Counted from the stretch's first letter, positions 25,401 through 34,781 are shown. The stretch: 64,000 bases of DNA from Roseateles sp. SL47 (GCF_026625885.1 NZ_CP113068.1:310001-374000); one strand, 5' to 3'. Made by a program: numbers and translations. The notes: a model not told the origin generated them from the sequence alone.

Positions 25401-26228
25401 ATGGCCAAGGACAGCGGTAACAGGGCATGGCGCGTTCGAGGCCGCTCACCGGGCGGCATTCGCTGTCGGCATTGGTGCAGGAGTGGCTGGCGTCTGGCGG
25501 TGCTGTGTGCCGCCGCAGGACCGGCTTGGGCCGTGCACAGTCTGCCCCCGCGCGACGGCGATGCACCGCCTCAGCAGGACTCCAGCTTCACGGCGCCGGG
25601 CCGCATGGGTGGCGCTGTTACCTCGGTGGGGCCGCAGCTGGCGCTGCTCAGTATGTCGTCCGTTGCGTCGTCCGTTGCGTCGCCCGTCGGAGCGTCCGTT
25701 GCGTCGTCCGTGGTGGCATCTTCCGTGGTGACGTCGGTCGCGCCATCACAGGCAGGGCCCTCCGGCCCTCCCTCGCCGGTGGCCCCCGCAGCGGATGCCC
25801 CTGCGGCTGGCGGTCGCAACGCGACGCCGGGCTCGTCGTTCGCCACGGCTTCAGCGCCGTCTGCCGCGTCCTCGCCGGTGTCCAGCTGGCTCAGCCTCCG
25901 TCCCCGCTTCAATATGCGGCTGCCCCTTCGCCCTCAGGACTGGCGCGCAATGGCCGCCACCGAGGAACGCAGCAAACTCAGCGCCTTGCCCACCATCCAG
26001 GTGGTGGAGTTGCCGAGGGAGCCTACGGTGATCGGGCCACCGCCCAAGCGCGCCCATCACGCCATCAGCGTCGCCATGGACGCGCCCAAGCAGTTCCTGC
26101 GGAGCATGGGGCTGGACGCCACCGAATGCGCCACCCGCTTCCGTCTGCCCTCGCGGCTGGGGAAGAACCAGAACGGCGACACCACGGTGGAGGTCTCGGC
26201 CCATCTCGGCCTGGGCTGCAAGTTCTGA
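25401..26228 (+). CDS. Exported protein of unknown function, Ser/Val/Ala-rich
   Basis: 275 residues; no family recognised. The ATG at 25401 has GGGAGG four bases upstream. A twin-basic N terminus and a hydrophobic core (GWRLAVLCAAAGPAWA) suggest a signal peptide ending near residue 45. Residues about 80-105 are a repeat of Ser-Val-Ala-Ser units encoded by GTCCGTTGC-like DNA repeats, followed by a Pro/Ala-rich linker. The last 110 residues look like a folded domain (MDAPKQFLRSMGLDATECAT, ending HLGLGCKF). Placement of two Cys there may allow a disulfide. It stands alone between dctM and fdhD. Confidence 0.6.
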   Translation: MAKDSGNRAWRVRGRSPGGIRCRHWCRSGWRLAVLCAAAGPAWAVHSLPPRDGDAPPQQDSSFTAPGRMGGAVTSVGPQLALLSMSSVASSVASPVGASVASSVVASSVVTSVAPSQAGPSGPPSPVAPAADAPAAGGRNATPGSSFATASAPSAASSPVSSWLSLRPRFNMRLPLRPQDWRAMAATEERSKLSALPTIQVVELPREPTVIGPPPKRAHHAISVAMDAPKQFLRSMGLDATECATRFRLPSRLGKNQNGDTTVEVSAHLGLGCKF

Positions 26229-26257
26229 GGACCGCTGCCCGTGCTGCGCCCGGGGAC

Positions 26258-27133
26258 TCAGGTGCCGCTGTAGAGCGTGGCGCGTCCTTCACGGACAAAA
26301 CCCGCCAAAGTCAGACCGCAGGCCTGGGCGGTACGAATGGCCAGGTGGGTTGGCGCAGAGACCGCTGCCAACAGGCCAATGCCCGCGCCGGCCGCTTTCT
26401 GCACCATCTCGAAACTGGCGCGGCTCGTCACTGCCGCGAAGCCTTGGGACGTGTCCACCTGGGCACGCGCCAGGGCACCCACCAGCTTGTCCAGCGCGTT
26501 GTGGCGGCCCACGTCCTCTCGGACCATCAGCACCTGCCCCTGCGGACTGCACCATGCGGCGGCATGAATGCCGCCAGTGCGCTGCTGCAAGGGCTGGGCC
26601 TCGGAGAGTTCCCGCATGGCGCGGGACAGCACCGGGACGAGCTGATCACGCTCCACCGGGACCGGCGGCAAGGGCTGGGTGGGGGGACGGAAGACCTGGT
26701 CCAGGCTGTCCGTCCCGCAAAGACCGCAGCCGGTGCGGCCGGCCAGCGTCCGGCGGCGTTCTTTCAGCATCAGTTCGCAGCGGGCGGTCACGCGCAGCTG
26801 CAAAGCCACGCCCTGCGGACGGGTCTGGACTTCCACATCCAGCAGGTCGGCGGGCGAGGCAATCAGGTTTTCGCTGAGGGAAAAGCCCAGCGCAAAATCC
26901 TCCAGATCCAGCGGCGTGGCCAGCATCACGGCATGGGACAGACCGTTGTATTCCAAGGCAATGGGCACCTCCTCGGCCACCCATTCCTCATCCCCACGGG
27001 CGGAAGCGCCCAGGCGCGTGGGTTGCACCGCCACCAGCGCGGCGGGCAGCGGGGCATCGTCGATGGGGGCCAGGTCACAGGCCACCAGGGCGGCGAGGGG
27101 AACGTCCGACGGAACGGAAGGGCTGCGGCTCAT
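26258..27133 (-). CDS. fdhD: FdhD sulfurtransferase for formate dehydrogenase
   Basis: 291 residues. FdhD passes sulfur from the IscS desulfurase to the molybdenum cofactor of formate dehydrogenase, without which that enzyme is inactive. The two essential cysteines are in GRTGCGLCG (Cys136 and Cys139). Other family signatures are LEYNGLSHAVMLATP, RTGGIHAAAW and VREDVGRHNALDKLVGA. The ATG at 27133 overlaps the stop of the small upstream gene (ATGA), so the two are coupled and follow the FdhF-type enzyme gene in one operon. Confidence 0.94.
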   Translation of the reverse strand: MSRSPSVPSDVPLAALVACDLAPIDDAPLPAALVAVQPTRLGASARGDEEWVAEEVPIALEYNGLSHAVMLATPLDLEDFALGFSLSENLIASPADLLDVEVQTRPQGVALQLRVTARCELMLKERRRTLAGRTGCGLCGTDSLDQVFRPPTQPLPPVPVERDQLVPVLSRAMRELSEAQPLQQRTGGIHAAAWCSPQGQVLMVREDVGRHNALDKLVGALARAQVDTSQGFAAVTSRASFEMVQKAAGAGIGLLAAVSAPTHLAIRTAQACGLTLAGFVREGRATLYSGT

Positions 27134-27504
27134 GGAGTGGAATGATCCCACTGTTCGGGATCCCCTCGCCCGGCTGCTGTCATGCTGGCCATCCAGCGGC
27201 CGTCCTCTTCCAGCACCAGCCGCACCCAGCCGGGGCCGACGCTGTCGCCCACACGCGCATCGCTGAGCAGGGTGAAGAGGCGCAGCAGCACACTCACCCG
27301 CAGGCCAGTGCGTTTGGCCAGCCGCGGCAGCGACACGCCTTTGCCGCCGTCGAGTTCCGCCAGCGCCTGCAGGGCCAGCCGGGCCTGATCCTCGAAAGCA
27401 GGTCCTTCAGCAGGTCCTTCTGCAGGTCCTTCTGCAGGTCCTTCTGCAGGTCCCTCCCCGTCCGGAGAGGGCCCGGTCCCGGACACAAGCGTCGATGCAT
27501 CCAT
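27130..27504 (-). CDS. Small winged-helix-like protein of the formate module
   Basis: 124 residues from an ATG with GAGGGG nine bases upstream; an ATG at 27513 is the alternative. The N-terminal third is disordered and holds five consecutive Gly-Pro-Ala-Glu units encoded by 12-bp repeats. The rest (ARLALQALAELDGGKGVSLP, then LAKRTGLRVSVLLRLFTLLS and VRLVLEEDGRW) resembles a winged helix-turn-helix. It lies 13 bp after the molybdoenzyme gene and overlaps fdhD by 4 bp. It may be a regulator or assembly factor of this operon; that is inference. Confidence 0.7.
   Translation of the reverse strand: MDASTLVSGTGPSPDGEGPAEGPAEGPAEGPAEGPAFEDQARLALQALAELDGGKGVSLPRLAKRTGLRVSVLLRLFTLLSDARVGDSVGPGWVRLVLEEDGRWMASMTAAGRGDPEQWDHSTP
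27398..27457. repeat. 12-bp tandem repeat, five copies, coding for GPAE units
   Basis: GCAGGTCCTTCT (plus-strand view) repeats about five times with small changes. Each unit is four codons, so changes in copy number keep the reading frame of the small formate-module protein. Confidence 0.85.
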
Positions 27505-27517
27505 GCCGGGCATCCCC

Positions 27518-29872
27518 TCAGACCGGAGCGCCTTCGATCGAGCGCGCCTGTTCCTGCGGGATCGGCGTGTCCTGCGGACGCAACGTCAGCACCACCGGAA
27601 TCGACTTCGATGTGGGCGTGCCCGCACCGATCGACACACTGGACAGCGGCACCATGCCGTTGGTCTCGGGGAAGTAGCTGGCCAGGCAGCCGCGCGGGAT
27701 GTCGTACTCGATCAGCACGAACTTCTCGGCCCGGCGCTCCTGCCCGTCGCTGAAGACGCTGGTGATGTCCACCCACTCGCCGGCCTTCATGCCGATGGCC
27801 TTCAGGTCTTCCGGATGGATGAACACCACACGCCGATGGCCCCAGACGCCGCGATAGCGGTCGTCCATGCCGTAGATGGTGGTGTTGTACTGGTCGTGCG
27901 AGCGCACGGTGGCCAGGTTGAACACCACCGTCTTGTGCTCGCGCATGCGCTCGCGCGCCTGATGCACCGGTGTGTCGGTCGGCAGGGCGTAGGGAATGAA
28001 CGTCGCCTTGCCGGCCGGTGTGGCCCACACCCGCTCGCTGGCGGTGTTGCGCAGACGGAAGCCGCCGGGCGTCTTGATCTTCTCGTTGAAGCCCTTGAAG
28101 TCGTCGAACACCTCCTCGATCTTGTCGCGGATGCGGCTGTAGTCTTCCACCAGCCACAACCACGGCGTCTTGCTGTGCTGGAGCGTGGCAGCCGCCATGC
28201 GGGCGACGATCATCGGCTCGGACAGCAAATGCTCCGAGGCCGGCGCATTCATGCCGCTGGAGAGGTGCACCATGCTCATCGAGTCTTCCACCGTCACGCC
28301 TTGCGGGCCACCGGCCTGCATGTCGATCTCGGTGCGTCCGAGGCAAGGCAGCACCAGGGCGTCCTTGCCGTGGATGGTGTGGCTGCGGTTGAACTTGGTG
28401 GTGACATGCACCGTCAGCTCGGTGTTGCGCAGCGCCTTCCAGGTCGCGGCGGTGTCCGGCGTGGCGGAAGCGAAATTGCCGCCCAGTGCGATGAAGACCT
28501 TGGCCTTGCCGTCCAGCATGGCCTGAATCGCTTCCACCGTCCCGTAGCCATGCTTGCGGGGCGGCTCGAACCCGAAGACCTTGCCCAGGCGGTCCAGAAA
28601 CGCCGGGGCCGGCTTTTCATAGATGCCCATGGTGCGGTCGCCCTGCACATTGCTGTGGCCGCGCACCGGGCAGGCGCCCGCGCCTTCACGGCCCAGATTG
28701 CCGCGCAGCATCAGCAAAGCGGCGATGTGCTGGATGGTGGCCACCGAATGCTGGTGCTGGGTGATGCCCATGCCCCAGCAGATGATGACGCGCTTGGATT
28801 CGGCATACAGGTCGCCAGCCGCGCACAGTTGCTCCTGCGAGAGGCCGGATTCGGCTTCCAGGGTCTCCCAGGCTTCGGCACGGATGCTGTCGGCAAAGGC
28901 TTCGAAGCCGGCGGTGTGCTCTTCGATGAAGGCCACATCCAGCACGCGCTCGCGGCCGGCGGCCACGGCGGCATCGTCCAGCTCCAGCACCCGCTTGCAC
29001 AGGGCCTTCATCACGGCCATGTCGCCGCCAATGCGCAGCTGGAAGTAGTGCGACGAAATCGGCGTGCTGCCCAGCGTCGCCATTTCCATCTTGCTCTGCG
29101 GATCGGCAAACCGCTCCAGGCCGCGCTCGCGCAGCGGGTTGAAGCTGACGATCTTGCAACCGCGCTTGGAAGCCTCGCGCAACTCGCCCAGCATGCGGGG
29201 GTGGTTGGTGCCGGGGTTCTGGCCGAAGACAAAGATGGCGTCGGCCTTCTCGAAGTCATGCAGCGTGACCGTGCCCTTGCCGATGCCAATGGTGGGCTTC
29301 AGGCCCTGGCCACTGGGTTCATGGCACATGTTGGAGCAATCCGGGAAGTTGTTGGTCCCGAACTCCCGCACAAACAGCTGGTAGAGGAAGGCCGCTTCAT
29401 TGCTGGCCCGTCCCGAGGTGTAGAACAGGGCTTCGTCCGGATGGGACAGCGCTTGGAGCCGGGTCGCGATCAGCTCGAAAGCGGCGTCCCAGGTGGTGCG
29501 CTGGTAGGTGTCCGAGGCGGCGTCGTAGACCATGGGCTCGGTGATGCGGCCCATGTTTTCCAGGTCGTAGTCGGACTGCTCGGCCAGCCAGCTCACCGTG
29601 TGGGCGCTCAGCACGTCCGGCGTGGCGCGTCGTGCGGTGGCTTCGGCGGAAATCGCCTTGGCGCCGTTCTCGCAGAACTCGAAGGTGGAGCGGTGGTCGC
29701 GGTCCGGCCAGGCGCAGCCGGGGCAGTCGAAGCCATCGGGCTGGTTGGCCGACAGCAGCGTCTTGGCGCCCTTCACGGCAATGCCCTGCTCCTGCAGATG
29801 CTTGGCCACGCTGCGCAATGCGCCCCAGCCACCGGCGGGGCCCTTGTAGAAGTGGATTTTTTGTTCGCTCAT
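27518..29872 (-). CDS. FdhF/YdeP-family molybdopterin oxidoreductase (formate dehydrogenase-like)
   Basis: 784 residues of the Mo-bis-MGD family. The N terminus has GFDCPGCAWPD, which replaces the usual CxxCxxxC iron-sulfur motif in the YdeP branch. The molybdopterin-binding parts include NNFPDCSNMCHEPSGQGLKP, DAIFVFGQNPGTNHPRML and GMGITQHQHSVATIQ, and the C-terminal molydopterin dinucleotide-binding domain begins near residue 650 (TVRSHDQYNTTIYG). The ATG at 29872 has GAGGA upstream. FdhD and an OFA transporter in the same orientation support formate as the substrate, but YdeP itself is linked to acid resistance and its reaction is uncertain. Confidence 0.88.
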   Translation of the reverse strand: MSEQKIHFYKGPAGGWGALRSVAKHLQEQGIAVKGAKTLLSANQPDGFDCPGCAWPDRDHRSTFEFCENGAKAISAEATARRATPDVLSAHTVSWLAEQSDYDLENMGRITEPMVYDAASDTYQRTTWDAAFELIATRLQALSHPDEALFYTSGRASNEAAFLYQLFVREFGTNNFPDCSNMCHEPSGQGLKPTIGIGKGTVTLHDFEKADAIFVFGQNPGTNHPRMLGELREASKRGCKIVSFNPLRERGLERFADPQSKMEMATLGSTPISSHYFQLRIGGDMAVMKALCKRVLELDDAAVAAGRERVLDVAFIEEHTAGFEAFADSIRAEAWETLEAESGLSQEQLCAAGDLYAESKRVIICWGMGITQHQHSVATIQHIAALLMLRGNLGREGAGACPVRGHSNVQGDRTMGIYEKPAPAFLDRLGKVFGFEPPRKHGYGTVEAIQAMLDGKAKVFIALGGNFASATPDTAATWKALRNTELTVHVTTKFNRSHTIHGKDALVLPCLGRTEIDMQAGGPQGVTVEDSMSMVHLSSGMNAPASEHLLSEPMIVARMAAATLQHSKTPWLWLVEDYSRIRDKIEEVFDDFKGFNEKIKTPGGFRLRNTASERVWATPAGKATFIPYALPTDTPVHQARERMREHKTVVFNLATVRSHDQYNTTIYGMDDRYRGVWGHRRVVFIHPEDLKAIGMKAGEWVDITSVFSDGQERRAEKFVLIEYDIPRGCLASYFPETNGMVPLSSVSIGAGTPTSKSIPVVLTLRPQDTPIPQEQARSIEGAPV

Positions 29873-30120
29873 CCGGTCCTCGGCAGTGGCGTCAATCACG
29901 GAGGGAAGCCATGCAGCGGCGGCGGCGGCTCGGAGGGCCGCGGCGGCCCGCGTTGCGTCCAGGCTCCCTAACGAAACTCGCCCCGCGGCGCCGACAACTG
30001 GCCGCCGACGGGGCGAAGCTGAGAATAGCTGCGAGCGCTTGGACGCGCTCGCGAAGGGTCATGCCCCGGCCCTCGCCGCCCGGAACGGGTCCAGGGCGGC
30101 AGGCCGGGTCAGCAGCAGGG

Positions 30121-31791
30121 TCAGGCGAACAGCTTGGCGACCGTCAGCAGCGTGCGGTACACGCCCCAGCCGAGCGGAATGCCCACGGCGGCCCAGGCCA
30201 GCACCACCAGCACGGTCGGCGTGGCCTTGCCAGCGCCAGGGCCGCTGCCCACTTCGTTGGCGGCTGCGCGCTCGCTGGCCAGCTGCTTCTCCACCGCCAG
30301 TTCGGCGTCGGACATGAAGTGCTTGTCGGCCACCGGACGCACCAGCAGGTTGGCGATCAGGCCGATCACCAGCAGGCCGACCAGGATGTACATGGTCTGG
30401 TTGTAGACCTGCTCGCGCGGAATGCCCAGGCCCAGTTGATAGTCGCGCATGTAGTTCACGACGATCGGGCCCAGGATGCCGGCGGTAGCCCAGGCCGTCA
30501 GCAGACGGCCGTGGATGGCGCCCACCATCTGGGTGCCGAACAGGTCACCCAGGTAGGCCGGAACCGTGGCGAAGCCACCACCATACATCGACAGGATCAC
30601 GCACACGGCGCCCACGAAGGCCACCTTGTTGCCGGCAGCGGCGCTGCTCGGCAGGCTGGCATACAGCAGGCCACCCAGCACGAAGAAGACGGTGTAGGTG
30701 AGCTTGCGGCCCAGCTTGTCCGACAGCGTCGCCCAGACGAAGCGGCCACCGATGTTGAACAGGCTCAGCAGCGCGGCGAAACCGGCGGCAATGCCAGCAA
30801 TGGCAGCCAGCTGGGTCTTGTCCAGCTCAGCATACTTGGCGTCCACACCAATCAGCGAGCCACCGAAGATTTCCTGCAGCATCGGGCTGGCCATGCCGAT
30901 CACGCCGATGCCGGCGCTCACGTTCATGCACAGGACGATCCACACCAGCCAGAACTGGGGAATGCCCCAGACCTTCTTCACGTGCACATGACGTTGGGTG
31001 ACCATGGCCTTGCCGGCCTGCGCCACCGGCGGCGTCCAGCCTTCCGGCTTCCAGCCCGACGGCGGCACGCGGTAGCCCAGGGCACCCGCCACCATGAAGG
31101 CGAAATAGATCAGCGCCATGACGATGAAGGTCTGCATCACGCCCGAGTCGGTCGGGGTGGAGAAGGACTTCATCAGTTCCACGGCCAGCGGGGACCCGAT
31201 CATCGCGCCGCCGCCGAAGCCCATGATGGCCATGCCGGTGGCCATGCCACGACGGTCCGGGAACCATTTGATCAGGGTGGACACCGGCGAGATGTAGCCC
31301 AGACCCAGGCCAATACCGCCGATGACACCGGAGCCCAGAATCATCATCCACAGCTGATGGGTATGGATGCCCAGCGCCGAAATCAGCATGCCGCCGCACC
31401 AGCAGACAGCGCTCACCAGACCCGCCTTGCGCGGACCGGCACGTTCCAGCCAACCGCCCCAAATGGCGGCAGAGCAACCCAGGAACACGAAGAACAGGGT
31501 GTACATCAGGCCCAGGGTGGTCACCGTCCAGTCGCACTGGGTGGTGAACAGCTGGTCCAGGAAGCTCACGTCCTTGCCGCAGGCCGCGCCGGTACCGGCG
31601 GTTTGCATCAGCTTGGACAGGGGCAGCCAGAACACCGAGAAGCCATAGGCCATCCCGATGCAAAGATGGATGGCGAGGGCGCTGGGCGGCACCAGCCAGC
31701 GGTTGAAGCCAGGCGCGGCAATCGTGCGCTCCTTGCTCAGCCAGCTCGCGCCACTGGGCGCGACGCTCGGGTCGGTCAACACTGAAGACAT
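30121..31791 (-). CDS. OFA-family MFS transporter (oxalate/formate antiporter type)
   Basis: 556 residues with about 13 hydrophobic helices, longer than the typical OFA protein because of an extra C-terminal loop and helix (about 490-550). The major-facilitator loop GWLERAGPRKAGL and the OFA hallmark IHLCIGMAYGFSVFW near the N terminus are clear. The ATG at 31791 follows AGGAGG. It is in the same orientation as the molybdoenzyme gene, 248 bp upstream of it, and may import formate or exchange it for another acid. No terminator with a T run was seen between them. Confidence 0.86.
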   Translation of the reverse strand: MSSVLTDPSVAPSGASWLSKERTIAAPGFNRWLVPPSALAIHLCIGMAYGFSVFWLPLSKLMQTAGTGAACGKDVSFLDQLFTTQCDWTVTTLGLMYTLFFVFLGCSAAIWGGWLERAGPRKAGLVSAVCWCGGMLISALGIHTHQLWMMILGSGVIGGIGLGLGYISPVSTLIKWFPDRRGMATGMAIMGFGGGAMIGSPLAVELMKSFSTPTDSGVMQTFIVMALIYFAFMVAGALGYRVPPSGWKPEGWTPPVAQAGKAMVTQRHVHVKKVWGIPQFWLVWIVLCMNVSAGIGVIGMASPMLQEIFGGSLIGVDAKYAELDKTQLAAIAGIAAGFAALLSLFNIGGRFVWATLSDKLGRKLTYTVFFVLGGLLYASLPSSAAAGNKVAFVGAVCVILSMYGGGFATVPAYLGDLFGTQMVGAIHGRLLTAWATAGILGPIVVNYMRDYQLGLGIPREQVYNQTMYILVGLLVIGLIANLLVRPVADKHFMSDAELAVEKQLASERAAANEVGSGPGAGKATPTVLVVLAWAAVGIPLGWGVYRTLLTVAKLFA

Positions 31792-32037
31792 GGGTCCTCC
31801 TGAAATGATGAATGGGCCAAGGGCCTCTTCTTCGGTTACTTCGGTTACTACACCAGCGTGCGGGACCCTCCTCCCGCCGCCAGCCAGGGCGCGCATCATG
31901 GAGGTTTCGCACCCCCGCGACATACGTAGAACTCCGAGCTGACAAGGGCTCGAAGCTCGTTTCCGTTAGGAACCACTCACTCGTTACATCCGGTAAAGAT
32001 TGAATTGCTCAGCGCGGAAGCGCACATATTGACCGCT

Positions 32038-32053
32038 CGTTTTGACGAAAACG
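32038..32053. promoter_or_regulatory. Inverted repeat in the OFA/DUF1275 intergenic region
   Basis: CGTTTT and AAAACG face each other across GACG. It is a perfect 6-bp-arm palindrome, a possible regulator site; the regulator is unknown. Confidence 0.35.
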
Positions 32054-32100
32054 CACAACCCCACAGTTCGTACGGACGTATATGGCGTTCAAACGACAAC

Positions 32101-32118
32101 TTGTGCACGTTTGCACAA
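32101..32118. promoter_or_regulatory. Inverted repeat in the OFA/DUF1275 intergenic region
   Basis: TTGTGCA and TGCACAA face each other across CGTT. The 7-bp perfect arms make a good operator candidate, 48 bp beyond the first palindrome. Confidence 0.45.
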
Positions 32119-32498
32119 CTCCGTGCGGATCGCGTATGCACTGTTTATGCCCATCGCGGTGGGCGTGCGAGGGGGTGCTTCAGCCGACGGCATGCGGCTT
32201 CGGCCGATTCAGACGCTGCCAGGCCCCATGCACCGTGCTGAGGGATTTCCAGCCCATCTCGATGCAGCACGTATCAGGGCATTTCCGGGGCTAGGGAGGA
32301 TGCCTATTGTTCAGATCGCGAAGTTTTGGGCGTGTAGGCGACCCCTGCCATCGATTCGGCGAATGACAACTTCGCCGGCGGGGAAGTGACTGCTGCCGCT
32401 CCATGGATGGGTGGATGCGCAACCGTGCCCGAATGGGATAAGACGATGGCCGGGCATGCGTTCACGATGCAGGGGTCCACTTTTGACCCGCAGTTCTC

Positions 32499-33209
32499 AT
32501 GAGCACCCTTCCCCCTTCCGTCATTCCGGTCCCTGAGGGGGCCACCCCGCTGTCCTCCAACCAGAGCGCGACGCTCTTGGCGGCCGTTGGTGGCTATGTC
32601 GACACCCTTGGTTTTGTGGCCCTGTTCGGGCTGTTTACCGCCCATGTCACCGGCAACTTCGTGCTGATCGGCGCGGAGCTGGCGCGGCCTGGCCATGGCG
32701 TACTGCTGAAGCTGCTGGCCTTTCCGGCCTTCATTCTGGCGGTGGCGGCCTCCCGACTGATCTCCCTCTGGTGTGAGCGCCGGGGGTATCCGGCGGTGCG
32801 GGTGATCCTGGGCCTTCAGGCCTTGTTGCTGCTGGCCTTCATGCTGGCGGGCTTCTACGGCCACCCGATTCGCGGCGCTGAGCATCCACTGGCCATCACG
32901 GCCGGCCTGCTGGGCGCCGCCGCCATGGGCCTGCAGAACGGCATGGGACGCCTCCTGCTGAGCAAGCTGACGCCGCACACCGTGATGACCGGCAATGTGA
33001 CGCAGCTGGTGCTGGACCTCACCGATCTGCTGCTGGGGCATGGCACGGCGGAGGTGAAAGGCCGGGTGCAGAAGATGCTGTGGCCGATCGTGGCCTTTGG
33101 CGCGGGCGCCATTCTGGGCGCGCTGGCCTTTGTGCAGGTGGGATGGCTGGCGCTGGTGCCCGCCGTGGGGGCCGTGGCATTTCTGGCGTGGAAGGGGATT
33201 GCCGCCTAG
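32499..33209 (+). CDS. DUF1275 (YoaK-like) membrane protein
   Basis: 236 residues, six or seven hydrophobic helices. Family signatures are GGYVDTLGFVALFGLFTAHVTGN near the N terminus and MGLQNGMGRLLL plus TPHTVMTGNVTQLVLDLTDL in the middle. The biochemical role of the family is unknown. It appears to be a single gene. Confidence 0.87.
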   Translation: MSTLPPSVIPVPEGATPLSSNQSATLLAAVGGYVDTLGFVALFGLFTAHVTGNFVLIGAELARPGHGVLLKLLAFPAFILAVAASRLISLWCERRGYPAVRVILGLQALLLLAFMLAGFYGHPIRGAEHPLAITAGLLGAAAMGLQNGMGRLLLSKLTPHTVMTGNVTQLVLDLTDLLLGHGTAEVKGRVQKMLWPIVAFGAGAILGALAFVQVGWLALVPAVGAVAFLAWKGIAA

Positions 33210-33426
33210 GATGGAAGTTGGGGATGGTGAAGGCACCGCCAGGCGGCCATGCTTGGGCGCTGGGCGGACCTGCCATCTACCTGCCATCTGCATCCCCCTG
33301 AATTCTTCCTTTTGTCCTACAAGCGCTGACGGCATCAACTCACGCACAGATCGCGGCGCAAGGTCCACAGTTGTTCCTGCCCGATCCAGCGATCGGCTTA
33401 GCCATTCAAGCCTGAAGGAGAGACTG

Positions 33427-33816
33427 ATGAACCCGACCAAATCCCTTGTGACCGGTGCCGTCGCCCTGACCGCTTTTGCAAGCGTGCTGGGGCTGGCCTA
33501 TGCGCAAGTCGAGAACACCCCCGACACCACGCAGACCCAATCGGCACAGCAGCCTGGGTCCCCCATGACCGACCCGTCGCAGCAGGCGGTGCCGGCCGAG
33601 CAAAGCATGGCCCAGTCCCAGGACCCGGCCGCCAGCAGCGCCAACCCGCAGCAGCAGACCTACAGCGAGTCACAGTCCAACCAGTCGCTGACCTCGCAGC
33701 AGGCCCAGACCCAGGACAACACCTGGCAAAACCAGAACGCTGCTTCCCAGCAGGACCCGCTGCCGACCGAGCCCACCTCGGCCGGTACCCCAGCGCCGCG
33801 GGCTGACCGCAATTAA
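33427..33816 (+). CDS. Exported Gln/Ser-rich low-complexity protein
   Basis: 129 residues; no family recognised. AGGAGA precedes the ATG. A clear signal peptide (about residues 1-26, ending LGLAYA) is followed by a disordered segment made almost only of Gln, Ser, Ala, Thr, Pro and Asn. It may be a small periplasmic or surface protein. It is 37 bp upstream of the L,D-transpeptidase-like gene on the same strand. Confidence 0.7.
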   Translation: MNPTKSLVTGAVALTAFASVLGLAYAQVENTPDTTQTQSAQQPGSPMTDPSQQAVPAEQSMAQSQDPAASSANPQQQTYSESQSNQSLTSQQAQTQDNTWQNQNAASQQDPLPTEPTSAGTPAPRADRN

Positions 33817-33853
33817 GCGGCGTTGGGTCTGATGCCGGCCTGGAGGTTGCGCC

Positions 33854-34702
33854 ATGCTGCGTGCTTCGAGTGGATATTTCAGCGGTGATGAACCACCGAA
33901 GGAGCCGGCTCCGCCGGTTGCTCCTTCCATCCGCGAGCGTGCAGCTTGGGCAGCCCAAGGCTTGGCGCTGGGCCTGGCGGCTGCGCTGCTCGCGTGGCCG
34001 GCCGCCACCTATCTGATGAAACAGGCGCGTGCGGTCCAACAGCCTCCTGTGGCCCAGGCCGCCGGGCCGCTGCGAGCAGCCGGGCAGATTCCACCGCGCC
34101 ACCCGGTGGTGCTGGGCGGCAAGGCGGATTTCGGCAAGGTCAAGGCATCGGCTCAAGCACGTCAGTTGGCGGGCTGGGTGATGGCCGGTTATGACCATGG
34201 CGGACGCCCCTTCGCCATCCTGGACAAACGCCAGGCCCAGGTGTTTGTGTTCTACCCGGACGGCAAGCTGGCGGGCTCCACGCCGGTGCTGTTGGGTTAC
34301 GCCGCCGGTGACGACAGCGTGGCCGGTATCGGCCTGCGACCGATCGCGGAAGTGCGCCCGTCTGAACGCACCACGGCGGCGGGGCGATTTGTGGCGCAAC
34401 CCGGCCGCAATGCACTGAATGAAGATGTGTTGTGGGTGGACTATGACGCGGCGGTGTCCATGCATCGCGTACGGGTCACCACCCCTGCGGAGCGGCGACT
34501 GGAACGCCTGGCCTCCCCCACACCGAAGGACAACCGCATCAGCTACGGCTGCATCAACATGCCGGTGAAGTTCTTCGAAAACCAGCTGTGGCCCATCATG
34601 GGCAAGCGCGGCGGCATCGTGTACGTGCTGCCGGAGAAGAAGCCGATGGAGCAGGTGTTTGCCAAGCAGATGCAGCGGGCCAAGGCCGGATTGCCGACCT
34701 GA
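33854..34702 (+). CDS. Membrane-anchored L,D-transpeptidase-like (YkuD fold) protein
   Basis: 282 residues. An N-terminal cytoplasmic tail, one membrane helix (about 35-55) and a periplasmic domain. The YkuD signature is visible as the His in SMHRVR and the Cys in ISYGCINMP (usual form SHGCI[RN]), 12 residues before the conserved aromatic stretch. It may cross-link or modify peptidoglycan; the rest of the domain is divergent, so peptidoglycan activity is inferred only from those residues. Confidence 0.75.
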   Translation: MLRASSGYFSGDEPPKEPAPPVAPSIRERAAWAAQGLALGLAAALLAWPAATYLMKQARAVQQPPVAQAAGPLRAAGQIPPRHPVVLGGKADFGKVKASAQARQLAGWVMAGYDHGGRPFAILDKRQAQVFVFYPDGKLAGSTPVLLGYAAGDDSVAGIGLRPIAEVRPSERTTAAGRFVAQPGRNALNEDVLWVDYDAAVSMHRVRVTTPAERRLERLASPTPKDNRISYGCINMPVKFFENQLWPIMGKRGGIVYVLPEKKPMEQVFAKQMQRAKAGLPT

Positions 34703-34781
34703 AGCAAGTGACGGCCCGGCCCGTCGATGACGCGTATGCTGGCGAGCTTGGATTTCAGCAACGCCATCGGCCCGCTTCATC

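Larger units (their letters stand above)
31792..32498. other. Long divergent intergenic region, AT-richer than its surroundings
   Basis: About 700 bp between the OFA transporter and DUF1275 genes. Short open frames are present but none has a convincing start or protein-like content. The middle part (about 31920-32150) is less GC-rich than the genome around it and holds two perfect inverted repeats listed separately. It probably carries both divergent promoters. Confidence 0.5.

Noticed and set aside
29873-30120. Terminator between the OFA and molybdoenzyme genes
   Set aside because: A GC hairpin (about 30073-30098) exists but no T run follows it, so it was not listed.
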